A stretch of 64,000 nt of DNA from Candidatus Fukatsuia endosymbiont of Tuberolachnus salignus (GTDB lineage Bacteria; Pseudomonadota; Gammaproteobacteria; Enterobacterales; Enterobacteriaceae), in assembly GCF_964030845.1 (NCBI RefSeq), contig NZ_OZ034983.1, positions 1,240,001 to 1,304,000 of the forward strand, written 5' to 3'. Each line of letters opens with the position of its first letter. Position 1 is the first letter of the stretch. This document shows, piece after piece, positions 36,910-45,611 of this stretch. Position numbers and translations under genes: made by a program. The notes beneath the pieces were generated by a model, which was not told the origin of the DNA, made no database searches, and worked only from the letters and a program-made list of their open reading frames with translations.

Positions 36910-37485
36910 ATGAAACGACTTATTATTGGTATTTCAGGTGCTAGCGGGGCAATTTACGGTATCCGCTTGTTAGAGATATTAAAAAATGTTTCCGAAATAG
37001 AAACGCATTTAATTATTAGCAATGCGGCGCGGCGGACACTTGCTTCAGAAACCGATATTTGCTTAAAAGATGTACAATCCTTGGCCAATATGGTACATGA
37101 TGTGCGCAACCTTGCCGCTTCGCTTTCTTCGGGTTCGTTTAGAACTGCGGGGATGGTAATATTACCCTGCTCGATTAAAACGCTATCAGGCATTGTTCAT
37201 GGTTATACTGATAATTTATTGATCCGTGCGGCGGATATAATATTGAAAGAGCGACGTCCCTTAGTGCTCGGTTTGCGAGAAACACCATTGCATCTGGGGC
37301 ATTTACGTTTGATGGTACAGGCAGCTGAATTAGGTGCTGTTATTATGCCACCGCTACCCGCTTTCTATCATCGGCCACAGACTATAGACGAGATCATCAA
37401 TCAAAATGTCAACCGAGTCATTGATCAATTCGACATCGAGTTACCCAATGATCTCTTTCAGCGTTGGCAAGGTAGTGGACTATGA
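36910..37485 (+). CDS. ubiX: Flavin prenyltransferase UbiX
   Basis: Makes prenylated FMN, the cofactor of the ubiquinone-pathway decarboxylase UbiD. The 191-residue protein (E. coli 189) has the flavin-binding GISGASGAIYG start, PCSIKTLSGI and LVLGLRETPLHLGHL. The start at 36910 has GAGG upstream and fits the family; the frame extends back into the repeat element to 36880. Its stop overlaps the trpR start by 4 bases, an arrangement not found in E. coli, where trpR lies far away. Confidence 0.95.
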   Translation: MKRLIIGISGASGAIYGIRLLEILKNVSEIETHLIISNAARRTLASETDICLKDVQSLANMVHDVRNLAASLSSGSFRTAGMVILPCSIKTLSGIVHGYTDNLLIRAADIILKERRPLVLGLRETPLHLGHLRLMVQAAELGAVIMPPLPAFYHRPQTIDEIINQNVNRVIDQFDIELPNDLFQRWQGSGL

Positions 37486-37790
37486 TGCAAACTGACCCTA
37501 GATCTTCCCCTGGAGAGGATAAAAACTGGGTAGATTTTGTTACGCTATTGAAACATGCAGTGCAGCAAGACTGCCATCAAGCGCTACTAGAATTGATGCT
37601 GACGGAAGATGAACGTGCTGCTTTGGGTACGCGTGTGCGTATTATTGGAGAGTTAATTAACGGTGATCTGAGCCAACGTGAATTAAAAGATCAACTGGGT
37701 GCAGGGATTGCCACCATAACTCGAGGATCTCATAGCCTCAAGGCAGCTTCGTCTGAGCTTAAAGAATGGCTTGCGATTCATTTACTATGA
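37482..37790 (+). CDS. trpR: Trp operon repressor
   Basis: Tryptophan-dependent repressor of trp and aro genes. The 102-residue protein (E. coli 108) has the LTEDERAALGTRVRIIGELI core and the helix-turn-helix SQRELKDQLGAGIATITRGS. It begins inside the ubiX stop codon (ATG at 37482, or 37485), so it is probably translated by coupling rather than from its own autoregulated promoter. slt upstream and yjjX downstream, its E. coli neighbours, are both missing. Confidence 0.94.
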   Translation: MMQTDPRSSPGEDKNWVDFVTLLKHAVQQDCHQALLELMLTEDERAALGTRVRIIGELINGDLSQRELKDQLGAGIATITRGSHSLKAASSELKEWLAIHLL

Positions 37791-37868
37791 ACAGAGCTAG
37801 CAGGCAACCACAACATGATACATAATGAATTAGAAAGCTTATTTGATGCACTATAACGGGAAACAGAA

Positions 37869-38507
37869 ATGCTACAGGTATATCTCGTTCGTCACGGCGA
37901 AACGGAATTTAATACCGATGGCCGTATTCAGGGCTGCTCTGATAGCCCACTAACCATCCAAGGTAAAAATCAGATCAACTCGGTGGCTGAAAGGGTTCGC
38001 TCTGAAGGCATAACTCATGTTATCAGCAGTGATTTAGGACGCACCAAGCAAACCGCAGAAATTATTGCTAATATCTGCCGTTGCGAGCTTAGTTTTGATT
38101 CTCGTCTGCGTGAGCTGCGCATGGGAGAACTGGAAGGGTGTACAATTGACAGCCTAACAAAAGAACAAGAATCATGGCGTCGGCATATGGTGGATGGCAC
38201 TGTTGATGCCCGGGTTCCCGGGGGCGGTGAGTCGATGGCAGAATTAGCGTCACGGATGCGCAGCGCACTGGACAGTTGCCACAACCTACCGCCGGGTAGT
38301 CGGCCATTGCTGGTTAGTCATGGTATCGCGTTGAGCTGCCTGATAAACACCCTGCTCGGGTTACCGGCTCACTCTGAGCGCCGCTTGCGTTTACGCAATG
38401 GCTCACTGTCCCGGGTTGATTACCAACAAAGTTTGTGGCTTGCTGACGGCTGGATTGTTGAAAGCACCGGAGACGTTGCGCATTTCTCACCTATCTCTGG
38501 CCACTAA
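37869..38507 (+). CDS. gpmB: Histidine phosphatase superfamily protein GpmB
   Basis: Member of the phosphoglycerate-mutase-like histidine phosphatases; E. coli GpmB (YtjC) is probably a phosphatase rather than a mutase. The 212-residue protein (E. coli 215) has the catalytic VRHGETEFN (7-15) and the second histidine in LLVSHGIALS. It ends 12 bases from convergent arcA. In E. coli rob and creABCD lie between gpmB and arcA; they are absent here. Confidence 0.94.
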   Translation: MLQVYLVRHGETEFNTDGRIQGCSDSPLTIQGKNQINSVAERVRSEGITHVISSDLGRTKQTAEIIANICRCELSFDSRLRELRMGELEGCTIDSLTKEQESWRRHMVDGTVDARVPGGGESMAELASRMRSALDSCHNLPPGSRPLLVSHGIALSCLINTLLGLPAHSERRLRLRNGSLSRVDYQQSLWLADGWIVESTGDVAHFSPISGH

Positions 38508-38519
38508 ATTAATATTGGC

Positions 38520-39236
38520 TTATCCCGCCAGATCACCACAAAAGCGATAGCCCTCACCATGAACGGTGGTAATGATTTCTGGTGTACCTGACATCGACTC
38601 AAAATGCTTACGAATACGGCGGATAGTGACATCAACGGTGCGATCATGAGGTTTGAGTTCACGCCCCGTCATTTTTTTCAATAATTCGTCGCGAGATTGG
38701 ATTTTTCCCGGATTTTCACAAAAATGCAGGATGGCACGAAATTCGCTGCGTGGTAGTTTGTAGTGTTCGCCGGTGGGATCTATCAGCGAACGGCTGTTAA
38801 TATCTAGCTCCCAGCCATTGAACTTATAACTTTCTACCTGCTTTGGTTCTTCACGGACGCTGCTCAAGTTCATGGTTCGTGAGAGCAGATTACGAGCACG
38901 AATGGTCAACTCGCGCGGATTAAAAGGCTTGGTGATGTAGTCATCAGCACCAATTTCTAAACCGAGGATCTTATCGATTTCATTATCGCGACCGGTCAGA
39001 AAAATTAAGGCGACACTGACTTGTTCACGCAATTCCCGAGCGAGTAGCAGCCCATTCTTACCTGGCAGGTTGATGTCCATGATAACCAGATTGATGAGAT
39101 TTTCAGACAGAATACGGTGCATTTCTACACCATCATTGGCCTCGTGAACGACATAGCCCTCCGCTCCGAAAATGCTCTTTAAGGTATCACGAGTGATCAA
39201 CTCGTCTTCTACAATCAAAATGTGCGGGGTTTGCAT
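38520..39236 (-). CDS. arcA: Aerobic respiration control response regulator ArcA
   Basis: OmpR/PhoB-type regulator that represses aerobic metabolism genes under microaerobic conditions after phosphorylation by ArcB. The 238-residue protein equals E. coli ArcA in length. The receiver domain has the E10/D11 acidic pair and phospho-acceptor D54 (VIMDINLPG). The C-terminal winged helix ends near DRTVDVTIRRIRKHFE and HGEGYRFCG. The gene is intact, which suggests the organism still switches respiratory modes. arcB is not in the window. Confidence 0.97.
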   Translation of the reverse strand: MQTPHILIVEDELITRDTLKSIFGAEGYVVHEANDGVEMHRILSENLINLVIMDINLPGKNGLLLARELREQVSVALIFLTGRDNEIDKILGLEIGADDYITKPFNPRELTIRARNLLSRTMNLSSVREEPKQVESYKFNGWELDINSRSLIDPTGEHYKLPRSEFRAILHFCENPGKIQSRDELLKKMTGRELKPHDRTVDVTIRRIRKHFESMSGTPEIITTVHGEGYRFCGDLAG

Positions 39237-39740
39237 GTTTACGACCTAAAATTGCCAACAAAATAAAAAAGCGCGACCCTTCACTGTGTTAACGGTAATA
39301 TAACAGAACGAGAGGAAGTTGAATTGTAGCACGTGAACACTTTGGTGAAAAACACTTAGAACCTGTTCCAAATCGCCATCAATGACGTTCAGACGAGGAA
39401 AATAAAATAAATCGCTTGCATAACCTCCGCGTGATGTGAACTCGGCGTTACGCAGTGATCGTAATACTCATGTACTCGTACGTACACGGCGGTTGCCGGG
39501 CGCCCCTGACTTCACAGAACGAATGACGGTTATGCAAGCAGTCTAATAAATGGCTAGATAATGTTTATAGCAAGCTAATTATTATGGCGCTGTTAGTATA
39601 TAAAATTAACAATCTGAAATATATACTTATTTTTCTGGTAAGCAATATTAATAGTGCGTATATTTATCAACTAGTTATAAATTATAGGTTAACAATGCCA
39701 TGATACTCGTGGTTCAAATTAATACAGGAGGAAATGGAAA
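39237..39740. other. arcA-thrA divergent intergenic region
   Basis: Holds the arcA promoter side, a diverged family-1 element (39411-39543) and the AT-rich thrA leader. No thrL-like leader peptide rich in Thr/Ile codons followed by a terminator was found, so attenuation of the thr operon seems to be lost. A strong GGAGG site (about 39727-39731) precedes thrA. Confidence 0.6.
39411..39543. repeat. Palindromic element family 1 upstream of thrA
   Basis: Diverged copy, about 133 bp, with ends ATCGCTTGCATAACC and GGTTATGCAAGCAGTC and TA on the right. The interior keeps GGCGTTACGCAGTG and GACTTCACAGAACGAAT. It stands in the region where the thr promoter and attenuator would lie. Confidence 0.78.
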
Positions 39741-42209
39741 ATGCGAGTGCTGAAATTTGGCGGAACCTCGGTGGCGAATGCAAAACGGTTTATGTCCGTT
39801 GCTAAGATTATTGAAGACAGGGCGGGTCAGGAACAGATCGCGAGTGTATTATCTGCACCGGCAAAAATCACCAATCACCTGGTTGCGATGATCGAGAGTG
39901 CCATCGCCAAACCTGAACAAGATATTTCTCTGATGATCGGAGAGACGCAACAAATTTTTTCTGATTTATTGTGTGGCCTGACTGAAGCACAGCCAAAGCT
40001 TGCTAAAGAGCCATTAAACGACTTGCTAAAACAAGAATTCGATCAACTTAACCAACTGTTACGTGGCATCTCTTTACTAGGGCAGTGTCCAGCAGCCATT
40101 AATGCCGCCATTATCAGCCGTGGTGAAAAACTTTCTGTCGCCATCATGGCCGCATTATTACGAACGGAAGATTGTCTCGTCACCGTTATCAACCCTGTTG
40201 AAAACTTACTGGCACGTGGGCACTATCTTGGATCGACCGTTGACATTGCGGCATCGACCTTACGCATTAACGTACACAAAATACCCTGTGATCATATTAT
40301 TTTGATGGCGGGTTTTATCGCGGGTAATGATAAAGGTGAATTGGTGCTACTGGGCCGCAACGGTTCGGATTATTCAGCGGCTGTACTCGCTGCCTGCTTA
40401 AAAGCGGAAGGTTGTGAAATCTGGACGGATGTCGATGGCATCTACACCTGTGATCCGCAGACAGTACCAGATGCAAAATTACTGCAATCACTGTCATATC
40501 AGGAAGCAATGGAACTATCTTATTTCGGTGCCAAAGTTTTGCACCCGCGTACCATCACTCCCATTGCTCAATTTGAGATCCCCTGTTTGATCAAAAATAC
40601 CACTAATCCCGAGGCACCTGGCACACTGATTAGCGGTAAAAAAAGTGATGATGGTCATTTAGTAAAAGGGATCACTAATCTCAGTAATATGGTGATGATT
40701 AATGTATCCGGCTCAGGCATGAAAGGGATGGTTGGCATGGCAGCACGGGTATTTTCTGCCATGTCACGCAGCGGTATCTCCGTGGCTTTAATAACGCAAT
40801 CATCCTCTGAATATAGCATCAGTTTTTGTGTGCCACAGAGTGAATTATTACGCGCCGATAATGCTCTGCAGGAAGAATTTTATTTGGAACGCAAACAGGG
40901 AGTGCTGGATCCACTGGCGATAGTGGAACAACTCAGCATTATTTCGGTCATCGGCGATGGTATGCGTACACAACGTGGTATTTCCGCCCGCTTTTTCTCG
41001 GCACTGGCGCATGCCAACATTAATATTATTGCTATCGCGCAAGGTTCTTCTGAACGATCTATTTCTGCGGTGATCAATAACGATATGGCAACCACTGCCG
41101 TGCGTATTTGTCACCAAATGATGTTCAATACTGATCAAGTGATTGAAGTTTTTGTCATTGGTGCTGGCGGTGTCGGCGGTGCGTTAGTCGAGCAAATTTG
41201 TCGTCAGCAACGTTGGTTGAAACAAAAACATATTGACTTACGGGTGTGTGGTATCGCCAACTCCAAAAGCATGTTGACGGATATCCGAGGCATCGATCTG
41301 ACTGGCTGGAGAGAGCAACTCAAGCTCTCTCTACAACTTTTTAACATGAGCCAGTTGATTCATCTAGTGAAAACAAATTATCTGCTCAACCCGGTCATTG
41401 TCGATTGTACTTCCAGTGAGGTTGTTGCCAAGCAATATGCCGATTTTCTGGCTGCAGGTTGCCATGTAGTGACAGCGAATAAAAAAGCCAATACTGCTTC
41501 AATGGATTATTACCGCCAGTTGCGGACGACAGCAGCGCAATCCTGCCGTAAATTTCTGTACGATACCAATGTCGGTGCTAGCTTACCGGTTATCGAAAAT
41601 TTGCAAAATCTGCTCAATGCCGGTGATCAATTGGAGCGATTCTGCGGTATTTTATCCGGCTCGCTTTCCTTTATTTTCGGCCAATTAGATGAAGAAGGCA
41701 TGACCTTGTCTGCCGCCACCCTAGCAGCACAGAAGCAAGGCTACACCGAGCCGGATCCACGTGACGATCTGTCAGGTATGGATGTTGCCCGTAAGCTACT
41801 GATTATTGCTAGAGAAGCGGGTTATCAATTAGAATTGTGCGATATCGTCGTTGAATCGGTGTTACCCGCTAGCTTTGATGCGTCGGGAGATGTAGCAACC
41901 TTTTTGGATCGTTTGCCATCACTGGATGAAGATTTTAACAAAAAAATAACAGAAGCGCGGCAACAGGGTAAAGTATTGCGTTATGTCGGTGTTATCGAGA
42001 AGGGTTGCTGCCAGGTAAAGATTGAGGCGGTTGATAGCAATGATCCGCTGTATAAAGTCAAAAATGGTGAAAATGCATTAGCATTTTATAGCCGTTACTA
42101 TCAACCTTTACCCTTGGTATTGCGTGGCTATGGTGCTGGCAATAACGTTACCGCCGCGGGGGTCTTTGCCGATCTTTTACGTACCTTATCCTGGAAACAA
42201 GGAAATTAA
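39741..42209 (+). CDS. thrA: Bifunctional aspartokinase I / homoserine dehydrogenase I
   Basis: Catalyses the first and third steps from aspartate to threonine. The 822-residue protein (E. coli 820) has the aspartokinase start MRVLKFGGTSVANAKRF, two ACT regulatory domains in the middle, and the homoserine dehydrogenase domain from about residue 465 with the VFVIGAGGVGGALVEQ nucleotide-binding loop and GSLSFIFGQL. The ATG follows a strong GGAGG. It is followed by thrB after two bases. Confidence 0.97.
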   Translation: MRVLKFGGTSVANAKRFMSVAKIIEDRAGQEQIASVLSAPAKITNHLVAMIESAIAKPEQDISLMIGETQQIFSDLLCGLTEAQPKLAKEPLNDLLKQEFDQLNQLLRGISLLGQCPAAINAAIISRGEKLSVAIMAALLRTEDCLVTVINPVENLLARGHYLGSTVDIAASTLRINVHKIPCDHIILMAGFIAGNDKGELVLLGRNGSDYSAAVLAACLKAEGCEIWTDVDGIYTCDPQTVPDAKLLQSLSYQEAMELSYFGAKVLHPRTITPIAQFEIPCLIKNTTNPEAPGTLISGKKSDDGHLVKGITNLSNMVMINVSGSGMKGMVGMAARVFSAMSRSGISVALITQSSSEYSISFCVPQSELLRADNALQEEFYLERKQGVLDPLAIVEQLSIISVIGDGMRTQRGISARFFSALAHANINIIAIAQGSSERSISAVINNDMATTAVRICHQMMFNTDQVIEVFVIGAGGVGGALVEQICRQQRWLKQKHIDLRVCGIANSKSMLTDIRGIDLTGWREQLKLSLQLFNMSQLIHLVKTNYLLNPVIVDCTSSEVVAKQYADFLAAGCHVVTANKKANTASMDYYRQLRTTAAQSCRKFLYDTNVGASLPVIENLQNLLNAGDQLERFCGILSGSLSFIFGQLDEEGMTLSAATLAAQKQGYTEPDPRDDLSGMDVARKLLIIAREAGYQLELCDIVVESVLPASFDASGDVATFLDRLPSLDEDFNKKITEARQQGKVLRYVGVIEKGCCQVKIEAVDSNDPLYKVKNGENALAFYSRYYQPLPLVLRGYGAGNNVTAAGVFADLLRTLSWKQGN

Positions 42210-42211
42210 TC

Positions 42212-43141
42212 ATGGTTAGAGTCTTTGCGCCAGCGTCAATAGGTAATGTCAGCGTGGGTTTTGATGTTTTGGGTGCCGCAGTCTCGCCCATTGATGGTAC
42301 TCTGCTCGGTGATTGCGTCACGGTCAAAGCGGCCGACAAATTCAGCTTATTTAATACAGGACGCTTTGCAGCTAAGCTGCCACAAGAAATGCAAGAAAAT
42401 ATCGTCTATCGGTGTTGGCAGAGTTTTTGTCAAAAAATCGGCAAAGACATAGCGGTAGAAATAATATTGGAAAAAAACATGCCAATCGGATCTGGGCTGG
42501 GTTCGAGTGCTTGTTCAATAGTGGCGGCGCTGATGGCACTGAATGAATATTGTGGTCAGCGATTCGATAAAATGACACTACTCACCATGATGGGCGCACT
42601 GGAAGGAAAAATTTCTAACGGTGTTCACTACGACAATGTTGCCCCCTGTTATCTCGGTGGCATGCAATTGATATTGGAAGAAGACGGCGACATTATCGAA
42701 CAGGTTCCTGATTTAGATTGGTTTTGGGTAATGGCCTATCCGGGAATCAAAGTTTCTACTGCTGCCGCACGGGGCGTTTTACCGGAGAAATACAAACTGC
42801 AAGATTGTATCAATCATGGACGTCATCTTGCCGGTTTTATCCATGCCTGTCATAGCAAGAACACGGATTTAGCTGTTAAATTAATGAAAGATGTGATTGC
42901 CGAACCCTACCGCACCGAGTTGCTGCCTAATTTTATTAAGGCACGTCAGGCCGCACAGGCTAAAGGTGCTCTGGCCTGTGGAATTTCTGGCTCTGGCTCA
43001 ACTATGTTTGCCGTTTGTCGTGACAAAGAAACAGCAAAATGTGTTGCAGACTGCCTGCAAGAAGTCTATCTGCAAAACAACGAGGAAGGTTTTATTCATA
43101 TTTGCCGTCTGGACAAAAAAGGCGCACGATTACTGGGATAA
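42212..43141 (+). CDS. thrB: Homoserine kinase
   Basis: Phosphorylates homoserine in threonine synthesis. The 309-residue GHMP kinase (E. coli 310) has the ATP-binding PIGSGLGSSA at 91-100, the N-terminal APASIGNVSVGFDVLG, and the C-terminal ISGSGSTMFA. Second gene of thrABC with minimal spacing on both sides. Confidence 0.97.
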   Translation: MVRVFAPASIGNVSVGFDVLGAAVSPIDGTLLGDCVTVKAADKFSLFNTGRFAAKLPQEMQENIVYRCWQSFCQKIGKDIAVEIILEKNMPIGSGLGSSACSIVAALMALNEYCGQRFDKMTLLTMMGALEGKISNGVHYDNVAPCYLGGMQLILEEDGDIIEQVPDLDWFWVMAYPGIKVSTAAARGVLPEKYKLQDCINHGRHLAGFIHACHSKNTDLAVKLMKDVIAEPYRTELLPNFIKARQAAQAKGALACGISGSGSTMFAVCRDKETAKCVADCLQEVYLQNNEEGFIHICRLDKKGARLLG

Positions 43142-43144
43142 GGT

Positions 43145-44461
43145 ATGAAACTGTATAATCTGAAAGATCACAAACAACATGTTAGCTTCATAGAGGCACT
43201 GCAACAGGGTCTTGGCAAGCAGCAGGGGTTATTTTTCCCACTAGAACTGCCTGAATTTACCTTGACAGAAATCGAGGATCTATTAAAACAGGATTTTATT
43301 ACCCGCAGTAGTCGTATCCTCTCTGCCTTTATCGGTGATGAAATTGTTTCGCAAGTGATGACCAAAAGAGTTGAAGCAGCCTTTACGTTTCCTGCGCCTC
43401 TGGTCATGATAGGGAAAGATCAAGATGTTGCGGCACTGGAATTGTTTCACGGTCCTACACTGGCATTTAAGGACTTTGGTGCCCGTTTTATGGCACAGAT
43501 GCTGGCTGAAGTGGCAACTGATCAGCCCGTCACCATTTTAACGGCGACATCCGGTGATACTGGTGCGGCGGGCGCTCATGCTTTTTATGGCTTGAAAAAT
43601 GTACGCGTGGTGATCCTCTATCCTCGAGGTAAAATCAGTCCATTACAGGAAAAACTATTTTGTACATTGGGTGGTAATATTCATACTGTCGCTATCGACG
43701 GTGATTTTGATGCTTGCCAAGCGTTAGTCAAGCAAGCTTTTGATGATACAGAAGTTAAGGAGACACTCAGTCTTAATTCAGCAAATTCGATCAATATCAG
43801 CCGGTTACTGGCACAAATCTGTTATTACTTTGAAGCAGTAGCACAATTACCGGTTGAAGCACGTAAACAATTGGTTATCTCCGTGCCCAGTGGCAACTTT
43901 GGCAATTTAACTGCCGGACTACTCGCAAAATCACTGGGGCTGCCGATCAGACGTTTTATTGCCGCCACCAACGCCAACGACACTGTCCCGCGTTTCTTAA
44001 AGAGCGGACAATGGCAGCCTAACCAGACGGTTGCCACTTTATCTAACGCTATGGATGTCAGTTCACCCAATAACTGGCCGCGCATTGAAGAGTTATTTCA
44101 CCGTAAAATTTGGCGCTTAAAAGATTTAGCGCATGGTACTGTTAGCGATCAAGAAACCAAAGAAACAATGCGTGAGCTTGCCGATTTGGGGTATATCTCT
44201 GAACCTCATACGGCCATTGCTTACCGCGTATTGCGTGATCAGCTACAGGAAGGAGAGTTTGGTTTGTTTCTCGGTACCGCGCATCCGGCGAAATTCAAAG
44301 AAAGCGTCGAAGACATTTTGCAACAAACGCTGCCATTACCGCAAGCCTTGGAAACACGGGCAACTTTGCCATTGCTTTCTCACCATTTGCCCGCAAAATA
44401 TACCCAATTACGGGCCTTCCTGCTGGCATCGGCAACATCAACGGAATCGATAAAAAAATAG
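43145..44461 (+). CDS. thrC: Threonine synthase
   Basis: PLP enzyme that turns phosphohomoserine into threonine. The 438-residue protein has the cofactor lysine K109 in LAFKDFGARF and the phosphate-binding TSGDTGAAGAHAF loop. It is ten residues longer than E. coli ThrC (428), with extra residues at the C-terminus. It starts three bases after thrB. Its likely terminator now lies about 1.1 kb downstream, beyond a family-1 element and an IS630 element. Confidence 0.97.
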   Translation: MKLYNLKDHKQHVSFIEALQQGLGKQQGLFFPLELPEFTLTEIEDLLKQDFITRSSRILSAFIGDEIVSQVMTKRVEAAFTFPAPLVMIGKDQDVAALELFHGPTLAFKDFGARFMAQMLAEVATDQPVTILTATSGDTGAAGAHAFYGLKNVRVVILYPRGKISPLQEKLFCTLGGNIHTVAIDGDFDACQALVKQAFDDTEVKETLSLNSANSINISRLLAQICYYFEAVAQLPVEARKQLVISVPSGNFGNLTAGLLAKSLGLPIRRFIAATNANDTVPRFLKSGQWQPNQTVATLSNAMDVSSPNNWPRIEELFHRKIWRLKDLAHGTVSDQETKETMRELADLGYISEPHTAIAYRVLRDQLQEGEFGLFLGTAHPAKFKESVEDILQQTLPLPQALETRATLPLLSHHLPAKYTQLRAFLLASATSTESIKK

Positions 44462-44467
44462 ATACTA

Positions 44468-44609
44468 GACTTCTTGCAAAACGGTAATTCGCTATGTGAA
44501 GTCAAGGCATCTGAAGCACAGTAATGACAGGGTACATACGAGTATATGAGGATTGCGAGCACCGCGTAACGCCGAATTCACACTACGCAAGCGGGTTATG
44601 CGAGGAGTC
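44468..44609. repeat. Palindromic element family 1 downstream of thrC
   Basis: 142 bp flanked by TA on both sides. Ends are GACTTCTTGCAAAAC and GTTATGCGAGGAGTC. It lies 6 bases past the thrC stop, in the same orientation as the truA-dedA copy. Confidence 0.85.
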
Positions 44610-44649
44610 TATTGCCAGAGTGTAATATGGATGAACGACATAATAATGA

Positions 44650-45472
44650 TTATGCACTATATTGAGAGAATAAGGCGTCAAGGCTGCAATTTAAGTCCCT
44701 TCTTTTGCTTTTGGCTTGTGCCCATTTATGTTCAATGGGATTGAGATCAGGTGGGTAGGGAGGGAGATATTCAATCCGATGCCCGGCTTTACTGATAGCC
44801 TGCTGAATGTCGAGACGTTTGTGGAAACTGGCGTTATCCATCACGATGACACAATGAGGAGGAAGAGTAGGCAAAAGGCGCTGGGTAACCCAGGCGTAAA
44901 AAACATCACTGTTAATGGAACAAAAAAATAATCCGACCGCCATCAGGACGGTTCCCAGTAACGCGCCAATGACATTTGTTCGGCCCTTGGCCTGCCAATC
45001 CTGGGTACCCCAACAGCGTTGACCTCGTGCAGCATAACCGTGGGTTCGTGGCCTATCGTGTGCGAAACCGCTTTCATCCAGATAAACGACCGGTTTTCCC
45101 TGCTTTTTATAGCAGGCTATCGTGTCCTGGAAGGCACGCCGTGTCTCTTCGTCTGCCTTGGGATGACGCAGGGTTTTTTTTATAGGTGACGCCCAGGTTT
45201 TTCAGTGCCTGCCAAATGGCTTTCTGGCACACCTGAAAGCGCGCCGCCCGTTCCCGTTGGTAAGCATCGGGATAAAGTGCAACATCTTCAGCTAACGCCA
45301 CTTTATCAAGCTTACGCCGACGGGGGGAAGAAGGTTTAACCTCGATACGACTGAGCCAGCGAGTAACGGAAGCTGAACCAATGTGGAAGCGTTTAGCGGT
45401 CTCTCTGATACTCAATTTTTCTTGCTCTCGAATACCCAGAACTTTACGGCGAAAATCGACAGAGTGGCTCAT
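44650..45472 (-). CDS. IS630-family transposase in two frames (frameshift at A8)
   Basis: DDE transposase split over two frames. The first frame (45472 down to about 45174) encodes an N-terminal helix-turn-helix domain (SHSVDFRRKVLGIREQEKLS). At AAAAAAAA (45174-45181, minus strand) a one-base slip leads into the second frame, open to 44650, with the catalytic YLDESGF, VMDNASFH and LNPIEHKW triad. Both frames are otherwise intact. IS630 elements with this design are thought to use slippage, so it may be functional. It lies between thrC and its terminator. The element's inverted repeats were not clearly resolved. Confidence 0.85.
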
Positions 45473-45543
45473 CGCTAACTCCCTGTTAAATAATTTAGCT
45501 ATACATTGTAATCAAAATTAATACGTTACGCTATAAAAGCAAG

Positions 45544-45581
45544 CGCGCCACCTGGGTAGCTCCCGGTGGCGCGGTTTTTTT
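45544..45581 (+). terminator. Strong Rho-independent terminator, probably of the thr operon
   Basis: CGCGCCACC (45544-45552) pairs with GGTGGCGCG (45565-45573), followed by seven T. It is on the plus strand, and the nearest plus-strand gene upstream is thrC, ending at 44461. The IS630 element and the family-1 element between them are later insertions. Confidence 0.85.
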
Positions 45582-45611
45582 ATTAGAATAGACCTCTTCG
45601 GAAACTCTGAT

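Noticed and set aside
39700..39753. Mini-ORF just before thrA (starts MILVVQINTGGNG) that could be a thrL leader peptide
   Set aside because: It overlaps the thrA ribosome site and start, has a single Thr codon and is not followed by a terminator, so it cannot work as an attenuator. The NTGGNG resemblance to the end of E. coli ThrL is likely chance from the GGAGG region.
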